Origin: Streptomyces graminofaciens
Lineage (GTDB): Bacteria; Actinomycetota; Actinomycetes; Streptomycetales; Streptomycetaceae
NCBI RefSeq assembly: GCF_030294945.1
Contig: NZ_AP018448.1
Location: forward strand, 6,850,001 to 6,914,000
Direction of reading: 5' to 3'
DNA: 64,000 bases
Shown: positions 57,764 to 64,000 of the stretch, piece after piece
How positions within the stretch are numbered: the stretch's first letter is position 1
Layout: each line of letters begins with the position of its first letter
Notes under the pieces: generated by a model
Databases searched by the model: none
Told to the model about the DNA's origin: nothing
What the model saw: the letters and a program-made list of their open reading frames with translations, nothing else
Translations under genes and position numbers: made by a program

Positions 57764-58161
57764 GTGTCCCGCTCCCCGAGTTCGCCGAAGCCCTCGCCGC
57801 CGTCCTCCGCGACCTGCGTGCGCAGTGCGCCGTGCAACCCGATGTCGTCGCGGACGAGGACGGACCCGGTGTCGTGCTCTGGGCCCCCGACGGCTCCGGG
57901 CAGGGTGTGTACGCCGAGCCGGACGGGCGGTCGGCGGTGCTGCTTGTGGATGTGGCGGAGCAGGTGCAGACGTGGGCCGTCGAGGCGCTCTGGGCCGCGG
58001 GAGAACCGACGGTGTGGCCGCGCTGTCCTGAGCACCCGGGGTCGCACCCGCTGACGGCGGCCGTGGAGAAGGGGGCGGCCGTTTGGGTGTGCCCTCGAAC
58101 GGCGACGGTCGCCTCTCGCGTCGGGGAACTGCCCACATGCCGGGTCGGCGACCGGCCCTGA
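57760..58161 (+). CDS. Hypothetical protein downstream of DUF397
   Basis: 133 residues, not recognised. It is co-translated with the DUF397 gene (ATG 57760 in ATGA). The first 60 residues are acidic and helical (PLPEFAEALAAVLRDLRAQ); a later part has Trp/Pro/Cys/His residues (WPRCPEHPGSHPL, WVCPRTAT), possibly a small metal-binding module. There is no TM or signal peptide. Confidence 0.7.
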   Translation: MSVPLPEFAEALAAVLRDLRAQCAVQPDVVADEDGPGVVLWAPDGSGQGVYAEPDGRSAVLLVDVAEQVQTWAVEALWAAGEPTVWPRCPEHPGSHPLTAAVEKGAAVWVCPRTATVASRVGELPTCRVGDRP

Positions 58162-58176
58162 CGAGCGTGCCTCCGC

Positions 58177-58902
58177 TCACTCCGCCTCAGGCGGGGGGCT
58201 CATCGCCTCCTCCTCCAGGAGGCGTTCGGCGATGTCGTCGGCCCAGGTCTGGGCCCATTGGCGGACCGTCAGAATGGCTTCCTCGTCGAGGCCCTGGTGG
58301 GTGAACTCCCGGTCGTCGAGCCACTCCGTGCCCTCCAGGCGGGACTGGAGGTCGGTGAGGTCGAAGGTGTCGAGGGCGTGGCGGCGGCCCAGTTCCTCCA
58401 GTTCGGTGTGGGTCCAACGGTCGGCCGCCGCGTGGACGTCGATCAGGTCGCGGGGCAGGCCTCGGTCCGCCAGGACGCGGACCTTCGTGCCGATGACGTC
58501 CTCCAGGGAGGCCGTGGGGCCGAGTGGCGTCCGTACCGGAGGGTGCCAGAACGTCTGCTTGGCGATGTCCAGCGTGTGTTCCTCGGCCGTGGCGGGGTCG
58601 ACCACCAGGAGGCGGGTGGAGAGGGGGTCCGTCTCCACCCGGCTCACCTGCCAGCCTCTTTCCAGCAGGCCCGACTCCAGCGCGGTCGCGATCTCCTCCA
58701 TGGGGGCCGGGTGCTCCGTCGCCGTCTCCAGCGTTCGGTCCCGGCTGCCCTGCCAGTCGGCCAGGCCGTGGGCCACCACCGCGTAGTCGCCGGTGAGGGC
58801 GAGGGCGTAGGGGGTGCCCAGGGCGAGGACGTCGGTCAGGAGGGGGACGTGGGGGTCGGGGGCGGTCTCCGAGGTGGTCTCGGAGGCGGGGGGTGGGGCC
58901 AT
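58177..58902 (-). CDS. AbiEii/AbiGii-like nucleotidyltransferase
   Basis: A 241-residue protein of the nucleotidyltransferase AbiEii/AbiGii toxin-like family: TGDYAVVAHGLADWQGSRDRTLETATEHP at the active-site region, then DVIGTKVRVLADRGLPRDLIDVHAAADRW and a helical C-terminus. The usual GS...D pattern at the active site is altered (SRDRTLET), so activity is uncertain. No AbiEi-type antitoxin gene lies beside it, so this is a family member without a visible toxin-antitoxin pair. ATG 58902; ATG 58923 is an alternative. Confidence 0.75.
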   Translation of the reverse strand: MAPPPASETTSETAPDPHVPLLTDVLALGTPYALALTGDYAVVAHGLADWQGSRDRTLETATEHPAPMEEIATALESGLLERGWQVSRVETDPLSTRLLVVDPATAEEHTLDIAKQTFWHPPVRTPLGPTASLEDVIGTKVRVLADRGLPRDLIDVHAAADRWTHTELEELGRRHALDTFDLTDLQSRLEGTEWLDDREFTHQGLDEEAILTVRQWAQTWADDIAERLLEEEAMSPPPEAE

Positions 58903-58962
58903 GCCCTGATTATCTCGGGGCATGGCCCGTACGCCCGGGGGCGCGCACGTCCTCGGCCGGTA

Positions 58963-59298
58963 TTACGTCCAGCGGCAGTTGCGCACGTCGAAGAGCGCGC
59001 CCGTGTATGAGGCGACGGTCGTCGTGCACTTCGTGCCCGCGCCGCCGGTGCAGTTGTAGTCGCTCTCGAAGATGATCGTGGTGATGTTGGCGCCGACCTC
59101 GTCGGTCCAGCGGTTGTTGGCCTGGACGCAGACACCCTTGGCGGTCGGGGAGACGATGTACGCCGACTTCGCCTTGCCCGGCGAGACGCCCGTGATCTGC
59201 CAGGTGTTGGTCGCCGCGAACGAGGCGGACGAAGTGGCCAGGACGGTGGCCCCGGCGACGAGGGCCGTGCCGGCCACGGTGGCCAGACGGCGGGCCAT
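58963..59298 (-). CDS. Small secreted protein, unknown
   Basis: A 111-residue exported protein. The signal peptide is MARRLATVAGTALVAGATVLATSSASFA; the mature part has four Cys (KGVCVQ, YNCTGG, TKCTTT, RNCRWT) that could form two disulfides. No family recognised. ATG 59298 is used; two further in-frame ATGs (59331 and above) lie in a repeat-like GATGAC/GATGGC tract and are less likely. Confidence 0.7.
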   Translation of the reverse strand: MARRLATVAGTALVAGATVLATSSASFAATNTWQITGVSPGKAKSAYIVSPTAKGVCVQANNRWTDEVGANITTIIFESDYNCTGGAGTKCTTTVASYTGALFDVRNCRWT

Positions 59299-59453
59299 GC
59301 GGCTGTGCTTCACAGATGACGCGGATGGCATGGATGACACAGATGACTCCGTACGGGTCGTGTGGGGGGAATGTCGATCAAGGTTACGAGAAGACGAACT
59401 GCCCACCAAATCAAGGGAGTTGACGGGCAGCCCCGTGTTCGGGAACGGCTTCG

Positions 59454-62400
59454 CTACGGGGTCACCGTCAGCGTCGTACGGCCCAGGGTCCGGGACCCGT
59501 CGCCGAACTCCGTGAAGCCCACGTACCGTTCGCCCTTCGTCGCGGTCGGCCAGGACACCGTGACCTTCGGACGGTCGCCTGCGGTGACCTTCTGCGTGGC
59601 CGGGGTGACCGTGGCGGTCACCGTCGGGTCTCCCTGGCCGACCTTCCAGGTCCACAGGGTGTACTGCTGGCCGGCGGTGCCGGCCGGCAGCTCGTACTGG
59701 AGGACGTAGACGTCGTAGTCGCCCGGCGGCAGGTCCACGTGTTCGTCGGAGCCGACTCCCGGCCAGGCGCCGATGTGGTTGCCGGCGGTGTCGAAGACGT
59801 ACAGGTCGATGTCGCTGCCGGGGAGGTGGTCGGCCTCCCTGACGGCCAGACGGGTGAAGCCGGAGCCCTTGGGGACGTGGACGCGGGACTTCACCACGGC
59901 CTCGTTCTCGTGCTGGCTCTCCCAGAAGTCGGACTGGTCGGTGCCGGTGAGCGTGCCGGTCGCCTTCACACCGGTGTACAGCTCGGCCCTGGCCGTCAGT
60001 TCGCCGTCGTAGCCCGCGCCCGGCGTCAGGGTCGCCGAGTCGGTGCCCGTGACCGTGACCTCCTTCGGCTCGGCGAACACCGTCGGGCGCAGCGCGATCG
60101 GGCTGGTGACCTGGTGGCGGCTGTTCGTGTCGGTCCACTTCAGCGAGCCGAAGGACCACTTGTCGTAGGCCGCGTTCGTCCGTTCGAAGCGGACCTTGTA
60201 CGTGGCGGACTCGCCCGCCGCGACCGTGAAGCGCTTCGGGGTGACCTTGGCCCGGAAGCCGGGCGGGGTCTGGAGCTTCGCGTCGTACGTGGCCGTCTTG
60301 GCGGAGACGTTGGTGACCGTGCGCTTCACCGTCTGGTGGCCGAGCAGGTCGCCGACCGAGATCGACGGGTAGTTGAGGTCGCTGGGGTCGAGCTTCGCGG
60401 CCGAGGCGCAGGCGTCGGTGCCCGCCGAAGCCGGTGGCGTCAGGCCGAGGGAGCAGACGTACGCCGTCCAGTCGGCGGACGTCGAGTCGTAGACCAGACC
60501 GGGGTCGGCGGCGTGGGTCATCCGGGCCAGGCCCGCGCCGTAGTCGAGCGGGGACGCGGAGTCGGCGAGCTTGCGGCCGATGGGCCTGCCCTTCTCGTCC
60601 GTGGTCGTCGCCGTCGTCATCAGCGCCGACTTGATCTCCATCGGCGACCAGTCGGGGTGCAGCTGCTTCAGCAGGGTGGCGAGGCCCGCGATGTGCGGGG
60701 ACGACATCGACGTACCGTCCGCGAAGCCGAACGAGCCGGTGTAGCCGCCGGTGCCGCCCGGCACGACGCCCGCCGGGATGTTCTCGCCGAAGGAGGCGAT
60801 GTCGGGCTTGAGCAGGTCGCCGTCGCTGTAGTGGTCGGGGCCGCTGGAGGAGAAGTCGGTGATCTCGCGGTCCGTGCGGTGGCTGCTCTTGGTGGGCGTG
60901 AGCTTCGCCGTCGCACCGGCGCCCGCCGCGTACTTACGTACCGCCTTGGCGTCCTTGGGGCCGATCTGGATCATCGGTACGGCCAAGACGTCCGCGAAGA
61001 AGTCCTGGGCGCTGGTGGCAGTGTGGGTGAGGACCATGGCCTTGCCGCCGACCGCCTTGACCTCGTCGGTCTTGGTCTCGACCCAGATCCCGTCACCGCC
61101 CCGGTCGCAGACGACGATCTTCCCCTTGGCCTTCTTGGGGTCGAGCGTGCCCGGCGCGCACAGCGTGGCCTGCTTGGCCTTGGCCTTCGCCTTGCGGACG
61201 TCGGCCGCAAGCACCAGCGGCGCCGAGGCGACGCCCGGGTTCAGGCTGAGGTTGGTGTGGCCACGGCCGTCGCCGAGGACGAGCGACGCGGTGTACTTGG
61301 TGTCGTGCGAGGCCGCGGCGACCGTCGTGACCCACGGCTCGGTGTGCTCCACCGTGTCCGGGCCGTCGTTGTTGGCCGAGGTGGCGATGAAGACGCCCGC
61401 CTTGGCCGCGTTGAACATGGCCTCCATGTCGGGCTGGTCGGGGATCGCGCCGCCGATGGAGTAGTTGATGACGTCCACGCCGTCCGCCACGGCCTGGTCG
61501 ATGGCGGCCGTGGTGTCCACCATCGGGCAGCCCTCGCTCCAGCACGCCTTGTAGTACGCCAGCCGGGCGGCCGGGGCGAGACCGCTGAGCTTTCCGCTTG
61601 CGTTGCTGCCCGGGACGGACGCCTTGACGCCGTGGTTGCCGGCGGCCGTGGTGCCCGTGTGGGTGCCGTGGCTGTCGGTGTCCATCGGTGAGGTGACGTC
61701 CTCGGGGTTGCCCTGGGGCATGCCCTTGCCGAACCACTGGGCGCCGATCACCTTGTTGTTGCAGGTGATCTTGTGCTTGGCGTCGGTGCCGGGGTCGCAC
61801 TTGCCGTGCCACTTCTTGGCGATGACCTCGGCGTCCGGGAGGGGCTCGGGCAGCGCCTTGAGCATCGGGTTGGACGGGGATACCCCGGTGTCGACGATGC
61901 CGACGATCATCCCCTCACCGGCGTGCTTGGGCCCGCCGGCCTTCGCCCACAGGCCCTTGTCGCCGGAGAGACCGAGCACGCCCGCGATGTCGGGGAACGC
62001 GGCGGAGCCGCCTGCCTTGCCGGCCTTCTCTCCGGCTGCGCTCTCGTCGGCCGCCTTCTCGCCAAGCTTCTTGTCGGAAGACGTGGCCGACGGGATCTCC
62101 GTGGCCTGCGGGGCCCGGTCCGTGCGCGCCGACGGGGCCGCCCCGGGCCCGTGGTCGGGCACCGGCTCGGGACCCGGCGCCGGGTTCGGCTCCGGCGCAG
62201 GCGCAGGCGCAGGCGCAGGCTCCGGCTCCACCGAGGTCGAGGTCGAGGACGAGGACGACGAGGTCGAGGTCGAGGTCGAGGTCGAGGTAAAGGACACCCC
62301 CGTCCTCGACGCCGCCCGGTCCTCCCCGGGCGCCGCGTCCGAGGTCAGCTGGGCGACCGTGTTCCGCGTCAGTGACACCACCCCGGGCGTCACCGCGAGC

Positions 62401-62801
62401 TTCGCCGCCTGCTTGGCGGTCAGTTCGGCCGCGAAACCGTTGAACGTGTACGCGTAGTCGTAGAGCGGCCGCACGCCCGGCACGGCGTCGAGGACCTTGT
62501 CCCGGCGCGTGTCCAGATGGCGCAGATACGCGTCGACCGCCTTGGAGTCGGCGTCGAGCCGACCGCCCTGCACGGGCGCCGTCCGCTTCAGCCGGGGCAG
62601 CCCGCCCTCGTACGCGGCGACGGGCGCTTCGGAGAGCTTCACGATGTAGGTGTCGGCGCCGTAACTCTGGCCACTGTCGGTGGGGTCGGCCTGGGCGGGG
62701 GCGATGACGGCGGTCAGGGTGAGTGCTCCGGCGAGGAGCGGCACGAGCGCGGTGACGGCCGCTCTCGGCCGTATGCGGGTGCGGGTGGGTATGGATGTCA
62801 A
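59454..62801 (-). CDS. Large secreted subtilisin-like protease (S8) with PA domain
   Basis: A 1115-residue exported protease. A signal peptide is followed by an I9-type propeptide (TYIVKLSEAPVAAYEGG) and a Ser/Thr- and Glu/Pro-rich low-complexity region (about 165-225, encoded by repeats at about 62196-62290). The S8 domain has the catalytic triad Asp in GIVDTGVSP (about 302), His in DSHGTHTG (about 379) and Ser in GTSMSSPHIAG (about 699), with a PA insertion between the His and Ser. C-terminal beta-sandwich domains end in VDLPPGDYDVYVLQYELP and TLTVTP. TTG 62801 is the start, in a context shared with the small paralogue to the right. Confidence 0.9.
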   Translation of the reverse strand: MTSIPTRTRIRPRAAVTALVPLLAGALTLTAVIAPAQADPTDSGQSYGADTYIVKLSEAPVAAYEGGLPRLKRTAPVQGGRLDADSKAVDAYLRHLDTRRDKVLDAVPGVRPLYDYAYTFNGFAAELTAKQAAKLAVTPGVVSLTRNTVAQLTSDAAPGEDRAASRTGVSFTSTSTSTSTSSSSSSTSTSVEPEPAPAPAPAPEPNPAPGPEPVPDHGPGAAPSARTDRAPQATEIPSATSSDKKLGEKAADESAAGEKAGKAGGSAAFPDIAGVLGLSGDKGLWAKAGGPKHAGEGMIVGIVDTGVSPSNPMLKALPEPLPDAEVIAKKWHGKCDPGTDAKHKITCNNKVIGAQWFGKGMPQGNPEDVTSPMDTDSHGTHTGTTAAGNHGVKASVPGSNASGKLSGLAPAARLAYYKACWSEGCPMVDTTAAIDQAVADGVDVINYSIGGAIPDQPDMEAMFNAAKAGVFIATSANNDGPDTVEHTEPWVTTVAAASHDTKYTASLVLGDGRGHTNLSLNPGVASAPLVLAADVRKAKAKAKQATLCAPGTLDPKKAKGKIVVCDRGGDGIWVETKTDEVKAVGGKAMVLTHTATSAQDFFADVLAVPMIQIGPKDAKAVRKYAAGAGATAKLTPTKSSHRTDREITDFSSSGPDHYSDGDLLKPDIASFGENIPAGVVPGGTGGYTGSFGFADGTSMSSPHIAGLATLLKQLHPDWSPMEIKSALMTTATTTDEKGRPIGRKLADSASPLDYGAGLARMTHAADPGLVYDSTSADWTAYVCSLGLTPPASAGTDACASAAKLDPSDLNYPSISVGDLLGHQTVKRTVTNVSAKTATYDAKLQTPPGFRAKVTPKRFTVAAGESATYKVRFERTNAAYDKWSFGSLKWTDTNSRHQVTSPIALRPTVFAEPKEVTVTGTDSATLTPGAGYDGELTARAELYTGVKATGTLTGTDQSDFWESQHENEAVVKSRVHVPKGSGFTRLAVREADHLPGSDIDLYVFDTAGNHIGAWPGVGSDEHVDLPPGDYDVYVLQYELPAGTAGQQYTLWTWKVGQGDPTVTATVTPATQKVTAGDRPKVTVSWPTATKGERYVGFTEFGDGSRTLGRTTLTVTP

Positions 62802-62848
62802 CTGTGGTCCATGTTCACTGGTCGGTGCTGTGGGGGGTGTGCGGGCGG

Positions 62849-63067
62849 CTACGGCGTGACTGTCAGGACCGTGTAGACGTCGTAGTCGCCGGGCGGGTCG
62901 GCGAGTTCGACCACGTAGGTGTACCGGCCGTAACTCGCCTTCCCGTCAGTTGAGTTGGTGGCAGCGGCGAGGGCGGGAGCGATGACGGCGGTCAGCGTCA
63001 GGACTCCGGCGAGGAGTGGCACGAGAGGGGCGAAGCCCGCTCTCGGGCGTATGTGATGGTGGGTCAA
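62849..63067 (-). CDS. Internally deleted relative of the subtilase (signal plus tail only)
   Basis: 72 residues from TTG 63067. The first half is the signal peptide and propeptide start of the neighbouring protease (IRPRAGFAPLVPLLAGVLTLTAVIAPA, SYGRYTYVVEL); the second half is its C-terminal end (PPGDYDVYTVLTVTP). The roughly 1,040 residues in between, including the whole catalytic domain, are absent. The same TTG start context (ATGGACCACAGTTGAC) precedes both. It is probably a remnant of a tandem duplication, but the frame is intact and exported, so a function as a short peptide cannot be ruled out. Confidence 0.6.
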   Translation of the reverse strand: MTHHHIRPRAGFAPLVPLLAGVLTLTAVIAPALAAATNSTDGKASYGRYTYVVELADPPGDYDVYTVLTVTP

Positions 63068-63315
63068 CTGTGGTCCATGTTGATCGAAACGGTGTGGTGT
63101 CGATCCCCCTGGCCCCATCTCACCGGTGACTCGCCAGTAGTAAATCTTGAATTCTCAAATGTCAGCGGATCTGCACAGTCGTTTCACAACAACGCGCCGC
63201 GCGGACACCAGTCGAAGCGCCGACGGTTCACCGGCCGTTGGCCCGCGGGACTTCTCAAGTTGCGTTAAGGGAAGGCAAAGCGCGTTCAAAGGGAGACCCG
63301 CGAGAGTCCCGTGAC

Positions 63316-63924
63316 ATGGACCAGTTCCTTCTTGTGGGCGCCGACCTGGCCGCCATCTCCGTGCTGACCTTCGCGGTCTACTTCCCGCGTCACCACCGCC
63401 GCGACCTCGTCGCCGCCTTCCTCGGCGTCAACGTCGGCGTGGTCGCGGTGGCGATGACGCTCAGCTCCGCCTCCGTCGGGATCGGGCTGGGCATGGGCCT
63501 CTTCGGAGTCCTGTCGATCATTCGGCTGCGGTCCTCCGAGATCGCCCAGCACGAGATCGCGTACTACTTCTCGGCGCTCGCCATCGGCCTTCTCGCCGGC
63601 CTCCCCGAGCACGTCAGCCCGCTCACCGGCACGCTGATCGCGCTGATGGTCGCCACGATGTACGTCGGCGACCACCCGAGGCTCTTCGGCCGCTACCGGC
63701 AGCGCAGCCTCCGCCTCGACACCGCGTACACCGACGAGGACGCCCTGCGCGCCCACCTCGAAGTGCTGCTGGGCGGGCGGGTCGTGAACCTGTCCGTGCA
63801 GAGCGTCGACCTCGTGAACGACTTCACGCTGGTCGACGTCAGGTACGTCGTCGGCGACGGGCCGCGGGCGCCCAGGGAGGCGGGCTCACTCGTCGCCAAG
63901 CCGGATCACGAGGTCCGCGCATGA
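63316..63924 (+). CDS. DUF4956 membrane protein
   Basis: A 202-residue membrane protein with four to five TM helices (FLLVGADLAAISVLTFAVYF; LVAAFLGVNVGVVAVAMTL; GIGLGMGLFGVLSIIRLRS; IAYYFSALAIGLLAGL; LTGTLIALMVATMY) and a cytoplasmic C-terminal domain. DUF4956 proteins lie next to VTC-type polyphosphate polymerase genes; here the stop overlaps such a gene by 4 bp (ATGA). ATG 63316 is used; the frame upstream to 63238 has no ribosome site. The 248 bp before it carry no gene. Confidence 0.85.
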   Translation: MDQFLLVGADLAAISVLTFAVYFPRHHRRDLVAAFLGVNVGVVAVAMTLSSASVGIGLGMGLFGVLSIIRLRSSEIAQHEIAYYFSALAIGLLAGLPEHVSPLTGTLIALMVATMYVGDHPRLFGRYRQRSLRLDTAYTDEDALRAHLEVLLGGRVVNLSVQSVDLVNDFTLVDVRYVVGDGPRAPREAGSLVAKPDHEVRA

Positions 63925-64000
63925 CCGCCGTGGACGTCGTCGGCCCGGTGGTCGGGACGCTGCGCCCGATCTCGCTCGACGAACTCGTCGAACGCGCCGA
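63921..64000 (+). CDS. VTC-domain polyphosphate polymerase-like protein (3' truncated by window edge)
   Basis: Only the first 26 codons are in the window (MTAVDVVGPVVGTLRPISLD and on). The ATG overlaps the DUF4956 stop, and VTC/CotH-type polymerases normally follow DUF4956 genes. The identification rests on this arrangement rather than on motifs. Confidence 0.55.
   Translation, partial: MTAVDVVGPVVGTLRPISLDELVERA

Noticed and set aside
58177..58902. Complete AbiE toxin-antitoxin system
   Set aside because: Only the nucleotidyltransferase-like gene is present; no AbiEi antitoxin gene adjoins it and the active-site motif is altered.

Overview
The window is from a Streptomyces-type actinomycete chromosome. 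Support comes from very high GC with strong third-position GC bias, frequent GTG/TTG starts, mycothiol-type enzymes, PASTA kinases, a DUF397 protein, and four perfect Streptomyces-type parS sites (GTTTCACGTGAAAC). In this genus parS sites cluster around oriC, so the region probably lies in the chromosomal core not far from the origin. The gene order aspS - PAS/SpoIIE phosphatase - AI-2E transporter - pirin - SseB protein - acyl-CoA dehydrogenase - M18 peptidase agrees with what I remember of the phiC31 attB region of S. coelicolor.

Left core (1-30350): the 3' part of moeA, a triple parS cluster, a TrkA-type K+ channel, a DrrAB-like ABC exporter, a quinone oxidoreductase, the proteasome activator Bpa, two divergent membrane Ser/Thr kinases, a kinase-like phosphotransferase, and a branched-chain 2-oxoacid dehydrogenase operon (E1alpha, E1beta, E2) behind an unusual palindromic operator. 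These are followed by a BRO-N protein, a D,D-carboxypeptidase, a GntR-MFS pair, a mycothiol-dependent-isomerase-like protein, a nitrilase-family amidase, a LURP-one/GlxA-type operon divergent from a cupin, a thioredoxin-NHL protein, M18 aminopeptidase, acyl-CoA dehydrogenase and an SseB-domain protein.

Mobile element (about 30576-46806, 16.2 kb): an integrative and mobilizable element has split the host pirin gene at codon 75, the locus and position used as phiC31 attB. It carries a phiC31-family large serine integrase beside the right end, a Gp3-like recombination directionality factor, a DUF3631 ATPase whose 5' region is packed with GGTCCCC motifs, a MobC/relaxase pair and a candidate oriT. 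Cargo comprises a second, intact pirin gene (5' half AT-shifted, 3' half host-like, boundary near the att core), an ECF sigma/CU044_5270 pair, a secreted I36-like protein, and a compact set of genes: ASCH protein, class I LysRS-like synthetase, unknown protein, HATPase, HTH-TPR regulator broken by an in-frame TAG, and methyltransferase. No conjugation pore or phage structural genes were seen, so the element looks mobilizable rather than self-transmissible.

Right core (46807-64000): the orphaned 3' part of pirin, an AI-2E-type permease overlapping tail-to-tail with a PAS-GAF-PP2C-HATPase phosphatase, a fourth parS site just upstream of aspS, two tandem Tat-exported intradiol dioxygenases with matching terminators, a methyltransferase, a GPP34 protein, a deletion scar joining two gene remnants, a DUF397 gene, an AbiEii-like nucleotidyltransferase, a large secreted subtilase and a 72-residue internally deleted relative of it, and a DUF4956-VTC pair (VTC cut by the window end).
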